DNA from: Streptomyces sp. NRRL F-6676
Lineage (GTDB): Bacteria; Actinomycetota; Actinomycetes; Streptomycetales; Streptomycetaceae
Length of the DNA: 64,000 nt
Direction: 5' to 3'
NCBI RefSeq assembly: GCF_000725625.1
Contig: NZ_JOHS01000023.1
Coordinates: forward strand, 1-64,000
A program made the position numbers and the translations under genes. Under the pieces are notes generated by a model, which saw only the letters and a list, made by a program, of their open reading frames with translations, was not told the origin of the DNA and did not search any database. Shown in pieces: positions 8,596-18,684 of the stretch (positions within the stretch are counted from its first letter, which is position 1; every line of letters starts with the position of its first letter).

Positions 8596-9996
8596 TCAGC
8601 TCCCCCCGGCCCGCTCGCCCCTGATGTCCGCGACGACCCCCGCCGCGGCATGCCGGACCGCATCCGTCTCCACCAGGAAGTGCCAGTAGTCCGGATGCCG
8701 CCCCTCCAACCCGGCGACCGCCCGCTCCAACCGCTCCACCGCGGCGTCCAACGGCCGTGCGTGCCGCGGCTCCGGCGTCGAACGCCCCGCCATCGCGAGC
8801 CGCTGCGCGTCCCGCACCGCGAACCGTGTCCGCTCGATCTCCGCCTGCGGATCCTTCTGCACGGCGTTGAGCCGCCGCAGCCGGTCCCCGGCCGCGGACA
8901 CCGCCTCGTCCGTCGAGTTCAGCAGCGCCCGCACCGTCGCCAGCCGCGCCGTCGCGTCCGCCCAGCGCTGCTCCTGGCGGGCCGTCCGCGCCTCCGCCAG
9001 CTTCCGCTCGGCCTGCCGCACGTTCTCGGCGGCCAGCTCCGGCACCGGCTGGAGGTCCTGCCAGCACGCCGCCACGAACCGCCGCCGCAACTCGCTGAGG
9101 ATCGGCTCCACCTGGCCCGCGCGCGTGGTCAGCGCCTGTGCGCGGGTGCGCAGCGACACCAGCCGGTGGTCGATCTCGGCGGCCCGCTCCGGCAGCCGTT
9201 CGGCCTCCGCCCGCACCGCCCCGGCCTCCCGGGAGACCCGCTCGGCCCGCTCCAGGGTCGCCGTGACGCCGTGCCGCCCGGCGCCCTCGTTCAGTTTCGT
9301 CAGCTCGGGGCCGAGGGCGGCCAGCCGGGCGGCGAGGTCGTCGGCGTTCAGCCCCGTGCCCCGTACGGCGTCCAGGGCCTGTCCGGCGGCGCGCAGGGCC
9401 TGCCGGGCGCGCTCGACGGCGGGGGCGAGCCGGGCGAGCTGCGTCTCGGCCTTGCCGAGCAGCGGGCCCAGACCCTGGGCGAAACGATCCAGCTCCTGCT
9501 TGACCTTCGTCAGCTCGTCCTTGGCGGCGGCGAGGTCGCGGCGGGCGCGGGCGGCGGCGGAGGCGTCCAGGTCGTCGCGGTCCAGGTCGCAGGCGTCGAC
9601 GGCGGCGATGTAGCGGCCGCTGACCTCGTCTATCCGGCGCCCGAACGCCTCGAAGTCGGTGAGGGCGCGGCGGGCGGCGGGGGAGTCGTCGACGGCGGCG
9701 ATGGTCTCGATGGAGATGCGCAGATCGCGCTGGGCCGTGTCCAGCTCGTAGAACGCGGCCGCGGCGGCGTCCTTGGCGGCCTGCGCCTCGGCCCGTGCGC
9801 CCTCCGAGCGCCCGCCGAACCACCGCCGGGTCCCGCCCCCGGCGAACGCGGCGGCCAGCAGGGGAGCGGCGAGCAACGGCAGCGCGAGCAGGGCGAACGC
9901 GTCACGGACGGCGGGGACCGGCGGGACAGACGCGTACGAGGACGCTCGCCGGTGGTGCTTCGACTGTGTGTACGGCTCTGGAGGTGTCGCCGTCAC
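8596..9996 (-). CDS. membrane-anchored coiled-coil protein of unknown function
   Basis: About 466 residues from GTG 9996, which has GGGAGAGGG just upstream; ATGs nearer 10035 and 10062 are alternatives. A single hydrophobic stretch (AFALLALPLLAAPLLAAAFAG) lies near residues 30-55, followed by roughly 400 residues of Ala/Arg/Glu-rich helix that should form long coiled coils (for example RARRDLAAAKDELTKVKQEL). No catalytic motif is visible. It could be a structural or scaffolding protein of the cell envelope. It is convergent with the amidase gene and precedes the lipoprotein gene's stop by about 95 bases. I do not recognise a named family. Confidence 0.7.
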   Translation of the reverse strand: MTATPPEPYTQSKHHRRASSYASVPPVPAVRDAFALLALPLLAAPLLAAAFAGGGTRRWFGGRSEGARAEAQAAKDAAAAAFYELDTAQRDLRISIETIAAVDDSPAARRALTDFEAFGRRIDEVSGRYIAAVDACDLDRDDLDASAAARARRDLAAAKDELTKVKQELDRFAQGLGPLLGKAETQLARLAPAVERARQALRAAGQALDAVRGTGLNADDLAARLAALGPELTKLNEGAGRHGVTATLERAERVSREAGAVRAEAERLPERAAEIDHRLVSLRTRAQALTTRAGQVEPILSELRRRFVAACWQDLQPVPELAAENVRQAERKLAEARTARQEQRWADATARLATVRALLNSTDEAVSAAGDRLRRLNAVQKDPQAEIERTRFAVRDAQRLAMAGRSTPEPRHARPLDAAVERLERAVAGLEGRHPDYWHFLVETDAVRHAAAGVVADIRGERAGGS

Positions 9997-10090
9997 ATCC
10001 CTCTCCCGTACTGTCGTCCGCTGCCCGGTGTTCATTCTCCCACCGGTTGAGGACGAACACACGGGTCATCCGGTTCGCCGGGAAGATCGC

Positions 10091-10855
10091 CTATTCCGGG
10101 GCGGGGCTCACCGTCACCGACCCGTCCTCGGTGCGGGCGCCGATCACGTGGGCGCTGGACTCGTCCCGGGGCACGGACACATGGACGGAGCCGTCCGTGG
10201 CCCTGGCCGTGACGCGGTAGGTGGCGTGCGGCAGCGTGAGGTGCAGGGAGCCGTCGTGGCTCTCGGCCGCGACCCGGTCGGGGACGGCGTTCAGGGCGAG
10301 GTGCACGGAGCCGTCCTGGGTCCCGACGCGCACGCTGCGGGAGCCGACGCCGGTGGCGCGGACCGACCCGTCGTCGGAGTGCAGGGAGAGCGGCCCGGTG
10401 ACGTCGCTGACGCGCACCGACCCGTCGGCGGTGCGGATGTCGAGCCCCGAGCGGAAGCCGCGCGCGGTGACGCCGCCGTCGTCCTCCGTCACCTTGACCG
10501 AGATGCCGCGCGGCACCTCGATGCGGTGCTTGGCGGAGCAGTCCGCGACCAGGCCCGAGCAGTGCGTGCGCAGCACCAGCCGGTCGCCGTCCACCTTCCA
10601 GGACACCTCAGGGTCGCCGCCCAGTACGACCTTGCCCTTGAACCACCGGGTGACGCGGACCCGGTCGCCGTCACCGGGGACGAGGACCAGCGTGGAGTCG
10701 TCCGAGTCGACGGTCAGGGTCCGCCCGTGCAGTGCGAAGGAGCGGTGGTCGGGCGAGGCGTCGTCCCCCGCGTCGGCCCCGCACCCGGCCGCGGCGACCA
10801 CGACCCCGCCCAGCACGACCGTCCACACGAGCCCCCGCCGCCGATTCGCCGTCAC
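10091..10855 (-). CDS. DUF4097-like lipoprotein
   Basis: 254 residues from GTG 10855. This start gives a compact lipoprotein signal: basic RRR, hydrophobic core, lipobox AAGC with Cys near residue 25. The ORF extends further upstream, but those residues would spoil the signal. The mature protein is a run of short beta repeats of the type TADGSVRVSDV, DDGSVRATGV, QDGSVHLALN, HDGSLHLTLP, TDGSVHVSVP, typical of the DUF4097 right-handed beta-helix fold. Anchored to the outer face of the membrane. Function unknown; family members often accompany envelope-stress genes. Start uncertain by tens of residues. Confidence 0.75.
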   Translation of the reverse strand: MTANRRRGLVWTVVLGGVVVAAAGCGADAGDDASPDHRSFALHGRTLTVDSDDSTLVLVPGDGDRVRVTRWFKGKVVLGGDPEVSWKVDGDRLVLRTHCSGLVADCSAKHRIEVPRGISVKVTEDDGGVTARGFRSGLDIRTADGSVRVSDVTGPLSLHSDDGSVRATGVGSRSVRVGTQDGSVHLALNAVPDRVAAESHDGSLHLTLPHATYRVTARATDGSVHVSVPRDESSAHVIGARTEDGSVTVSPAPE

Positions 10856-11043
10856 GCCCACCACAACCCCCCGGAATCCCGGCGCCCGCACCGCGCGGCC
10901 GCTCATCTCCGCTGTGCGACGACCGTACGAACCCCCGGCCCCCCGCGCGATCCGGCCCACCGCCCTCCCGGGGTGGGGTTAACCCCCCGCCCCGGGTGTT
11001 TGCCGCCCCGGCCCCCCGGCAGGGTAGGCTGTCCACTCACCCC

Positions 11044-11118
11044 GGGCGCGTAGCTCAGTGGTAGAGCGCTGCCCTTACAAGGCAGATGTCGGCGGTTCGA
11101 AACCGTCCGCGCCCACCA
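11044..11118 (+). tRNA. tRNA-Val (anticodon TAC), CCA encoded
   Basis: Full cloverleaf: 7-bp acceptor GGGCGCG / CGCGCCC, D arm GCTC/GAGC, anticodon stem CTGCC/GGCAG around loop CTTACAA giving anticodon TAC, TpsiC loop TTCGAAA, discriminator A and encoded CCA at 11116-11118. It reads valine GTA (and wobble) codons, which are rare in this genome. I looked for an integrase or direct repeat marking it as an attachment site and saw none. Confidence 0.97.
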
Positions 11119-11135
11119 GTTCCCGGCGGGAAAAG

Positions 11136-11171
11136 GCCCAGGCAGACCGGTGTGCAACCGGGTGCCTGGGC
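11136..11171 (+). terminator. terminator after tRNA-Val
   Basis: A 9-bp perfect stem GCCCAGGCA / TGCCTGGGC, preceded by AAAA and followed by TTCTGTGTT, starting 18 bases after the tRNA 3' end. It may also serve the convergent acetyltransferase gene, whose stop is at 11182. Confidence 0.7.
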
Positions 11172-11181
11172 TTCTGTGTTG

Positions 11182-11673
11182 TCAGGGCAGGGTGCGGTGG
11201 AACCAGCTGCCCGGTTTGCCGCCGATGGCGGCGGGGGCGGCCGGGCCGGTGAGGGTGAAGCCGGCCTTGGTGAGGACCTTGCGGGACGCGGGGTTCGCGT
11301 GGGCGGCGGCCGCCCGCAGGGTGCGCAGCCCGTACCGCGACGCCGCCAGCCGGCACAGTTCCCGGACGGTCGCCGTCGCCACGCCGTGCCCGGCGGCGTG
11401 CTCGGCGACCCGGTAGCCGAGCTCCGCGGAGCCGTCCTCGAGGTCGACCAGATTGAACCGTCCCAGCACCGAGCCGTCCGCATCGACGAGCACGTGGAAG
11501 GCGCAGACCCCGGCCTCCTGCTCCGCCAGCAGCGCGGCGAACCGCTCGTCGAACCGCTCGAAGTACTCGTCACCCCGGTCGGTGATCCAGGCGGCGAAGT
11601 AGGCGCGGTTAGCCAGTTCGAACGCCAGGACCGCGGGGGCGTGGTGAGGGCGCAGCCGTTCCAGCTCGGGCAC
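11182..11673 (-). CDS. GNAT-family N-acetyltransferase
   Basis: 163 residues, start GTG 11673 with AAGG ten bases upstream. The RimJ-like GNAT pattern is clear: beta-strand FHVLVDADGSVLGRFNLVDL, acetyl-CoA loop region ELGYRVAEHAAGHGVATATV, then LRTLRAAAAHANPASRKVLTKAGF, the typical Asn-x-x-Ser-x-x-x-x-x-x-x-x-GF motif. It would move an acetyl group from acetyl-CoA to an amine; the substrate (ribosomal protein N-terminus, antibiotic or small amine) cannot be told. Cytoplasmic, monocistronic. Confidence 0.85.
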   Translation of the reverse strand: MPELERLRPHHAPAVLAFELANRAYFAAWITDRGDEYFERFDERFAALLAEQEAGVCAFHVLVDADGSVLGRFNLVDLEDGSAELGYRVAEHAAGHGVATATVRELCRLAASRYGLRTLRAAAAHANPASRKVLTKAGFTLTGPAAPAAIGGKPGSWFHRTLP

Positions 11674-11939
11674 GGCTCGACCTTACCGGGACGGGGGCGG
11701 GGGCACCGTGGGTTTTCTCCGGGGGCCGACGCGGAGCGCGATGGGGCGAGTTGGGGCTTTTGGGGGTGAGTGCGGGGGAGGGGGAGCGCGCCCGTGCGCC
11801 CCGTTTTCGCGCCGTGTGCCCCCCGTGACCCTGCTGTCACTCCCGCCGCGTACGCTGTATGGCTGTCACAGGCCGCCCTGCCGCTCCCCCGCGACGTAGC
11901 GGCTGGTCGTGTCCACGGGGGAGTAGACGGGGAGTCTCG

Positions 11940-12587
11940 GTGCTGGAGAGTGTGGGGCCGCTGGTCGGCAGCCCGTGGATCTATGCCGCCGTGGCCTTGT
12001 CCGTGCTGCTCGACGTGTTCGTGCCGCTGCTGCCGAGCGGGGTCCTGGTGATCACCGCCGCCACGGCCGCCGCCGCGGGGACCGCCGGCGACGCCACGGC
12101 GGCCGCGGGGGACGCCGTCGCCGATCACGTGCCCGACATCCTCGTGCTCGCCCTGTGCGCGGCCACGGCCTCGGTCGTGGGCGATCTGTTCGCGTACCGC
12201 GTCGGCCGGCGCGGCGGGGAACGGCTGGACCGGGCCATCGCCCGCTCCCGGCGGCTGACCAGCGCGCAGGAACGTCTGGGCGCGGCCCTCTCGCGGGGCG
12301 GCGGCGCGCTGGTGGTGCTGGCCCGGTTCGCGCCGGCCGGGCGCTCGGTGGTCTCGCTGGCCGCGGGTGCCGCGCAGCGCCGGGTGCGGGAGTTCCTGCC
12401 CTGGTCGGCGCTGGCGGGCGTGGCCTGGGCCGCCTACAGCGTCGCCCTCGGCTACTACGGCGGGCAGTGGCTCGGTACGACCTGGCTCGCCACCGGGGTC
12501 TCCCTCGCCGCGCTGTTCGTCGCGGGCGCGGGCGCCGCCTTCCTCGTCCGCCGCCGTCCGGCGGCCGGTGAGGAGAGCGCGGCGTAG
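11940..12587 (+). CDS. DedA-family membrane protein
   Basis: 215 residues from GTG 11940, chosen because GGGGAG lies six bases upstream; the frame also opens at ATG 11859. DedA (SNARE-associated/VTT) fold: VPLLPSGVLVITAA at the N-terminus, FAYRVGRRGGERLDRAI, then the signature LARFAPAGRSVVSLAAGA, followed by WSALAGVAWAAYSVALGYYGGQWLG and a last helix. DedA proteins sit in the plasma membrane and have been linked to lipid carrier recycling (undecaprenyl phosphate or phospholipid flipping) and to membrane potential. Stop at 12587 abuts the convergent DUF2277 gene. Confidence 0.88.
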   Translation: MLESVGPLVGSPWIYAAVALSVLLDVFVPLLPSGVLVITAATAAAAGTAGDATAAAGDAVADHVPDILVLALCAATASVVGDLFAYRVGRRGGERLDRAIARSRRLTSAQERLGAALSRGGGALVVLARFAPAGRSVVSLAAGAAQRRVREFLPWSALAGVAWAAYSVALGYYGGQWLGTTWLATGVSLAALFVAGAGAAFLVRRRPAAGEESAA

Positions 12588-12588
12588 C

Positions 12589-12819
12589 TCAGCCGGCCTG
12601 GGCGCGGCCGGTTCCCCGTACCTCCAGGCCGGACAGCAGGTCCGCCGTCGCGGACGCCACCGCGTCCACCGCGCGGTCGAACACCTCGCGGTTGTGCGCG
12701 GCGGGGGCGCGGAAGCCCGACACCTTGCGGACGTACTGGAGCGCGGCCGCCCGGATCTCCTCCTCGGTGGCCTGCTCGGGGAGCGCGGGCGGACGGAGCG
12801 TCTTGATGCTTCGGCACAT
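12589..12819 (-). CDS. DUF2277-family protein
   Basis: 76 residues, start ATG 12819. The N-terminus MCRSIKTLRPP and the following EEIRAAALQYVRKVSGFRAP are the diagnostic features of DUF2277, small proteins widespread in actinobacteria and some proteobacteria with no known activity. It carries a Cys at position 2. Stop lies one base from the convergent DedA stop. It is separated from the upstream isochorismatase-like gene by a strong terminator, so it has its own promoter. Confidence 0.88.
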   Translation of the reverse strand: MCRSIKTLRPPALPEQATEEEIRAAALQYVRKVSGFRAPAAHNREVFDRAVDAVASATADLLSGLEVRGTGRAQAG

Positions 12820-12845
12820 GTGTTCAGTGTGGCATCGGGTGGGAA

Positions 12846-12876
12846 GGGGCGGGGGCCGGTTGACGGCCCCCGCCCC
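12846..12876 (-). terminator. terminator of the isochorismatase-like gene
   Basis: A 12-bp perfect stem GGGGCGGGGGCC / GGCCCCCGCCCC with a 7-base loop, ten bases beyond the stop of the gene at 12887 and before the start of DUF2277. Confidence 0.75.
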
Positions 12877-12886
12877 TCCGGGCCCG

Positions 12887-13471
12887 TTACGCGTGCGTCT
12901 TCCGCAGCAGGTCCAGGATCTCCGCCGTCGTGCCCGTCTCGCCGAGGCGGGGGAAGATCCGGTCCACGCTGCCCTGGTGGGCCTCCGCACTGCGGTCGGC
13001 CATGGCGTCGGTGGCCAGGGTGACGTGGTAGCCGTGCTCGTGCGCGGCACGGGCGGTGGACTCCACGCCGATGCTGGTCGCGATGCCGGTCAGCACGATC
13101 TGCGTGACGCCCCGGCGGCGCAGCTGGACGTCCAGTCCGGTGCCGTGGAAGGCGCCCCAGTTGCGCTTGGTGATGTGGATGTCGCCGGCGTGGCCGGAGA
13201 GCTCGTCGACGAGGACGTCCCAGCCCTCGGGGGGCGTGCCGCCGGAGCCGCCGACCTCCGTGCGGCCGGGCACGGCGTCGGCGCCGTCGGCCGCGAAGGA
13301 GACGCGGACCAGGACGACCGGCAGGTTCCGGGCGCGGAAGGCGTCGGCGAGCTCGGCCGAGCGGGAGACGACGTCGGCGGCGGCGTAGGGCTGGGTGTCC
13401 ATGCCGACGATGCCGGCCTGGAGGTCGATGACGACGAGGGCGGTGGTGGGGTCGAGGGCGGTGAGCGCCAT
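12887..13471 (-). CDS. isochorismatase-family hydrolase
   Basis: 194 residues, ATG 13471 with AGGAAGG upstream. The family triad positions are visible: the aspartate in VVIDLQAGI, the lysine in HITKRNWGAF, and the third position in the conserved loop LTGIATSIGVESTAR, where cysteine is replaced by glycine. True isochorismatases (EntB, PhzD type) also lack that cysteine, while nicotinamidases and N-carbamoylases keep it, so this is more likely a vinyl-ether or ester hydrolase than an amidase. It is downstream of the MarR-MFS pair on the same strand with an 86-base gap, so read-through is possible. Confidence 0.85.
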   Translation of the reverse strand: MALTALDPTTALVVIDLQAGIVGMDTQPYAAADVVSRSAELADAFRARNLPVVLVRVSFAADGADAVPGRTEVGGSGGTPPEGWDVLVDELSGHAGDIHITKRNWGAFHGTGLDVQLRRRGVTQIVLTGIATSIGVESTARAAHEHGYHVTLATDAMADRSAEAHQGSVDRIFPRLGETGTTAEILDLLRKTHA

Positions 13472-13557
13472 GGGGAACGGGGCCTTCCTGGTTGTTTCGT
13501 GCGGTGACGGCCCCGCGGGGCCGCCGTTTCGCCGGATCACTTCCGGCTCGTGCCGGA

Positions 13558-15096
13558 TCACTTCCGGCTCTTGGGGGTGACCGTCCGCAGGGAACGGTCC
13601 AGCAGGGACACCGCGACGAGCGCGACCGCCCCCGCGAGCATGAACAGCGCGAGGCCGTGCAGCCCCGCCGTGTCGGCGCCGTGGGCGAAGAACGCCGCGT
13701 CGGCGGCGGAGGCGCCCAGCGCGCCGAGGTACATGAAGGTGCGCAGCAGCCCGGCGGCGGAGGCGATCCGCGCGGCGTCGGACTGCCGGTAGAGCGCGTT
13801 CTGGTTGGCCAGACCAATCAGACCCTGCGGCACGCCCATCACGGCGCCCGCGATCAGCAGCAGCCACACCGGGCTCCCGGTGCCGAGCAGCAGCAGGACG
13901 GCACAGCCGACGACCTGCACCGCCCCGCCGACGACCAACTTGGTCCGCACCGCCTCGCGCCGTCCGGTGAGGCTGGAGACGGCGAGCGCGGTCCCCGACA
14001 GGGGGAGCAGCACGAGCCCGGCGGAGGAGGCGCTCAGCCCGCGGCCCTGCTCCAGCCACTGCGTGAAGCCGTACAGGAAGGCGTACGAGGTGAGGTAGCC
14101 GAGGAACTGGCGCAGATACGTGGCGAGCAGCGGCACGTTGCCGCCGAGCACCCGCAGGTCTATGAACGGCTCGGCCACCCGCAGCTCCCGCACCGCGAAG
14201 CCGGCGGCGGCGACGGCGGCGAGCACCGGCAGGTACCACAGGGCCGCTCCCGGGCTCATCAGGAACAGCATGAAGGAGAGCAGCAGCGCGGCGAAGAGCA
14301 GCATGCCGGGCAGGTCGACGGGGCGCCGGGAGCGTTCGCCGGGCGCGGTGGCCGGCAGATACAGCGCGCCGAGCACCAGACAGGCCGCGGACAGTGGCAC
14401 GTTGACGGTGAAGACGGCCCGCCAGCCGCCGAGCCCGATGAGCAGCCCGCCGAGCGCCGGGCCGACCACGGAGACGGTCTGGTTGGCGACGGCGAGCGCG
14501 GTCAGTATCCCGGCCGGGCTGTCCTTCCCGGTGCGCTCGGCCTCCCGCCGGGTGAGCTGCATGGACGCCGGGTACGCGGCGGAGGTGCCGAAGCCGAGCA
14601 GCACGCGGGCGGCGATCAGCACGCCGAGGGACGGCGAGAGCGCGCCGAGCAGTCCGGCGGCGCCGACGGTGCCGGTGCCGAGGAGGTAGAGGCGGCGGGG
14701 GCCGTACATGTCGACCAGCCGCCCGATCACCGGCTGGCCCAGCGCGGTGGCCAGGTAGAGGCCGGTGACCAGCCAGGTGGTGCGCGAGGGAGGGGCGCCG
14801 AAGGCAGCGCCGATCGGCACGAGGGCGACCGCGATCATGGAGGAGTTGATCGGGTTGCAGATCGAGCCGAGGAGCATCGGGGCGATCAGACGGCGGTCGA
14901 AGGCGGCGGGGCCGGTGCGCCGGCGTGTTCCGCCGGTGGCGCGAGCGCTTCCGTTGTCGGTGCCGTGGTCCCCTTCGGTGCCGCGGTCCCCTTCGATGCC
15001 GCGGTCCCCTTCGGCGCCGGCGTCGCCGTGGGGGGCCTTGCCGGTGCCGCCGCCCGGGCGGAGGGTGCGCAGTGCGCGGGCCAGGGTGGGGCTCAC
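13558..15096 (-). CDS. MFS transporter, 14-helix-type exporter
   Basis: 512 residues from GTG 15096, which overlaps the MarR stop (GTGA). After a hydrophilic Gly/Asp-rich tail of about 50 residues the membrane core begins with FDRRLIAPMLLGSICNPINSSMIAVALVPIG. The MFS signature GRLVDMYGPRRLYLLG follows helix 2. The helix 5 region FGTSAAYPASMQL and the motif VVGPALGGLLIGLGGWRAVFTVNVPLS are typical of the DHA2 drug-export group. A proton-coupled exporter of a small molecule is likely. Overlap with an upstream MarR gene indicates substrate-inducible control. Confidence 0.85.
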   Translation of the reverse strand: MSPTLARALRTLRPGGGTGKAPHGDAGAEGDRGIEGDRGTEGDHGTDNGSARATGGTRRRTGPAAFDRRLIAPMLLGSICNPINSSMIAVALVPIGAAFGAPPSRTTWLVTGLYLATALGQPVIGRLVDMYGPRRLYLLGTGTVGAAGLLGALSPSLGVLIAARVLLGFGTSAAYPASMQLTRREAERTGKDSPAGILTALAVANQTVSVVGPALGGLLIGLGGWRAVFTVNVPLSAACLVLGALYLPATAPGERSRRPVDLPGMLLFAALLLSFMLFLMSPGAALWYLPVLAAVAAAGFAVRELRVAEPFIDLRVLGGNVPLLATYLRQFLGYLTSYAFLYGFTQWLEQGRGLSASSAGLVLLPLSGTALAVSSLTGRREAVRTKLVVGGAVQVVGCAVLLLLGTGSPVWLLLIAGAVMGVPQGLIGLANQNALYRQSDAARIASAAGLLRTFMYLGALGASAADAAFFAHGADTAGLHGLALFMLAGAVALVAVSLLDRSLRTVTPKSRK

Positions 15097-15545
15097 GACT
15101 GGGTGAGCCGTTCCAGGAGGGTGAGGGCGTCGAGGATCGTCTGCCGCTCCTCCTCGCTGTACTGCTCCTCCAGCGTGCGCGCCAGCCACCTGCGGCGGGC
15201 CTGCCGGTTGCCCTCGATGCGCTCCCGGCCCGCCTCCGTGAGCGTGACCAGCTGGCGGCGGCCGTCGTCGGGGTCGGGGTTGCGGTGGATCAGCCCCAGC
15301 CGGTCGAGTGCGGCGAGCGTGGTCGCCATCGACTGGGGGCGCACGCCCTCGGCCGACGCCAGGGCGCTGGCCGTGGCCGCGCCGTGCTTGCCGACGAGGG
15401 TGAGCGCGGAGACCTGCGGCGGGGTCAGGTCCTCCTCGTCCCCGGCGACCGAACGGACGCGCCGGCGCAGCCGGTTGAGGACGACGGTGAGATCGCGGGC
15501 GGCGCGGGCCGCCGAGTCGGAGACGCCGTCGGGTTTCTGCTCCAT
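15093..15545 (-). CDS. MarR-family transcriptional regulator
   Basis: 150 residues, ATG 15545. Winged-helix pattern: LTPPQVSALTLVGKHGAATASALASAEGVRPQSMATTLAALDRLGLIHR is the helix-turn-helix, and NPDPDDGRRQLVTLTEAGRERI is the wing with the conserved Asp-x-Arg. It should bind DNA as a dimer and be released by a ligand, controlling the MFS gene with which it shares a GTGA overlap. A 6-bp-arm inverted repeat 19 bases upstream of its start is a good autoregulatory operator candidate. Confidence 0.9.
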   Translation of the reverse strand: MEQKPDGVSDSAARAARDLTVVLNRLRRRVRSVAGDEEDLTPPQVSALTLVGKHGAATASALASAEGVRPQSMATTLAALDRLGLIHRNPDPDDGRRQLVTLTEAGRERIEGNRQARRRWLARTLEEQYSEEERQTILDALTLLERLTQS

Positions 15546-15563
15546 GGGGTCACGGTAGAGCTC

Positions 15564-15579
15564 GACAGTCGTAACTGTC
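15564..15579. promoter_or_regulatory. probable MarR operator
   Basis: GACAGTCGTAACTGTC: perfect 6-bp arms around CGTA, 19 bases upstream of the MarR ATG. A second short inverted repeat (CAGT-TCAG-ACTG) is directly adjacent. Position and size (16 bp) suit a MarR dimer blocking its own promoter. Confidence 0.6.
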
Positions 15580-15658
15580 CAGTTCAGACTGACGGGTTTT
15601 GGTTGCGGGGGCCCTGGAACGCTCGCCTCGCCAATTCGAACAGGCGTACCATTAGGGG

Positions 15659-16003
15659 GTGGCTGAGACTCCTGACTTCCCGAGTGACCTGCTGGCCGGT
15701 CAGGAGGAGCTGCATCAGATCCGGGCCGAGCTTCTGGCCCTGCTGAAGCGGCTCCCCTGGTCGGTCGAGCCGCTGGACGGTTTCCGTGACGACGACGGCT
15801 GGCGCCGGGTAGAGCGGGCGGCTTCGCCCGGGTGGACGGAGGACGAGCAGGCGGAGGTCGAGAAACTGCGGTGCCGTGAGCGGGAGTTGGCGGTGTTCGT
15901 TTCCACGCACCGGTACTGGGGGGAAGTGGCGGCGTCGGAGCGCGTCGATGCGCGGATGAGGTTGAAGAGGGTGGGTGGGGGCGGGGCCCCCGGGGGTGAG
16001 TAG
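15659..16003 (+). CDS. small conserved Streptomyces protein, function unknown
   Basis: 114 residues, GTG 15659 with AGGGGG adjacent. Acidic/basic soluble protein with ETPDFPSDLLAGQEELHQIRAELLALL, LPWSVEPLDGFRDDDGWRR and ASPGWTEDEQAEVEKLR; mostly helical. I recognise it as a protein conserved across Streptomyces but know no function. It is divergent from the MarR gene with about 110 bases between the starts, so the MarR operator region is shared. The last ten residues are Gly-rich and run into repeat sequence. Confidence 0.75.
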   Translation: MAETPDFPSDLLAGQEELHQIRAELLALLKRLPWSVEPLDGFRDDDGWRRVERAASPGWTEDEQAEVEKLRCRERELAVFVSTHRYWGEVAASERVDARMRLKRVGGGGAPGGE

Positions 16004-16267
16004 GTGGGGCCCGGGGGGTGTTCCGCGGTGTTTCGCCTGTGGCGCGGTGGGGGGATTCGCGCAGTTCCCCGCGCCCCTCGGGGGTGGTGCGGGGAGTTGT
16101 TCGCCCGCAGGCCGGTGGGGGCTGGTCGCGCAGTTCCCCGCGCCCCTTCCCAAGGGCTGGTGTCGGTCGGTGGTGCTCGTGCGGCGGAGGTGCAGGTTCG
16201 ATACAGTCGCGCGCCCCTGACGCGCGCCCCTTGCGGGGCGCCGTCAGGGGCGCGCCGGGTGTGGCCG
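16004..16267. repeat. intergenic gap filled with dispersed GCGCAGTTCCCCGCGCCCCT repeats
   Basis: Two exact copies of the 20-mer GCGCAGTTCCCCGCGCCCCT at 16059-16078 and 16128-16147, plus related fragments (GCGCGCCCCT near 16210). Further copies occur at 33228-33247 and, inverted, at 33323-33342. The gap lies between the 114-residue protein and the convergent DoxX gene; no gene is visible in it. Confidence 0.8.
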
Positions 16268-16729
16268 TCAGGCGGCCACCGGCTCCGTCGTGCGGTCCTC
16301 CTCCGGTTCCGTGCGGGCGGCGCGGGCCGGGCGGATGAGTCGGTCCAGGGCGAAGGCGCCCGGGCCGGTGAAGACCAGGAGGAGGAACGTCCAGCAGAAC
16401 AGGGCGGCCTGTTCGCCGCCGTTCTGGATGGGCCAGAGGGCGTTCGGCTGGTGAACGTGGAAGTACGCGAACGCCATCGAGCCCGACGCGAGGAACGCGG
16501 CCGGGCGGGTGGCGAGGCCGAGCAGGGCGAGGGCGCCGCAGACGAGCTGGATGACCGCGGCGTACCAGCCGGGCCATGTGCCGGCCTCGATCGTGCCGCC
16601 GTCGGTGCCCGCGGCACCGCCGAGCACACCGAACAGCGAGGCGGCGCCGTGGCAGGTGAAGAGCAGGCCGAGCACGATGCGGAAGAGCCCGACGGCATAC
16701 GGCTGGGCGCTGTTGAGACGTCCTGACAT
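16268..16729 (-). CDS. DoxX-family membrane protein
   Basis: 153 residues, ATG 16729, AAGGAG about nine bases upstream. Four hydrophobic segments and the DoxX pattern: GLFRIVLGLLFTCHGAASLFG, AAVIQLVCGALALLGLATRPAAFLASGSMAFAYF, HQPNALWPIQNGGEQAALFCWTFLLLVF. Family members are small integral membrane proteins linked to thiol or redox stress; the biochemical role is unsettled. A perfect inverted repeat 24 bases upstream suggests dedicated repression or induction. Confidence 0.85.
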   Translation of the reverse strand: MSGRLNSAQPYAVGLFRIVLGLLFTCHGAASLFGVLGGAAGTDGGTIEAGTWPGWYAAVIQLVCGALALLGLATRPAAFLASGSMAFAYFHVHQPNALWPIQNGGEQAALFCWTFLLLVFTGPGAFALDRLIRPARAARTEPEEDRTTEPVAA

Positions 16730-16752
16730 GGGGGAGAACTCCTTCGGCCGAT

Positions 16753-16765
16753 CCGAAAGTTTCGG
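16753..16765. promoter_or_regulatory. operator-like inverted repeat upstream of DoxX
   Basis: CCGAAAGTTTCGG: perfect 6-bp arms around a single G, ending 36 bases before the DoxX start and set in a locally AT-richer stretch. It is suited to a dimeric regulator; no regulator gene is adjacent. Confidence 0.5.
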
Positions 16766-16904
16766 TTCCTCAAGACACCGGTTTCGTCTCCCGGAAGCGG
16801 CCGGGCCACGTCAGATTAGGTGTGGTCGCCTTCCGCTTGCCAGATCGTCATTCAGCCATTGTTCACCTGTTGTCGGTCCGTTTTCGGGCTGATTCTCGAC
16901 CGTT

Positions 16905-18593
<1,689 letters not shown>

Positions 18594-18684
18594 GTGATCG
18601 ACCTCCTCCGTCGCCCCGTACGGTACGGAACGACGGAGGGGTCCGGGCGGGTTCCGGGCGTGGCGCCGCTGTGAAGAGTGTGCG

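Noticed and set aside
11044..11118. tRNA-Val as an integration site for a mobile element
   Set aside because: No integrase, no direct repeat of the tRNA 3' end and no change in gene content nearby.
13099..13150. Isochorismatase-like gene judged inactive because the catalytic cysteine is absent
   Set aside because: True isochorismatases also lack that cysteine, so the Gly at this position is compatible with activity.
13492..15558. Plus-strand 688-codon frame opposite the MFS and MarR genes
   Set aside because: Antisense shadow; the minus strand has full-length family matches and a GTGA overlap.
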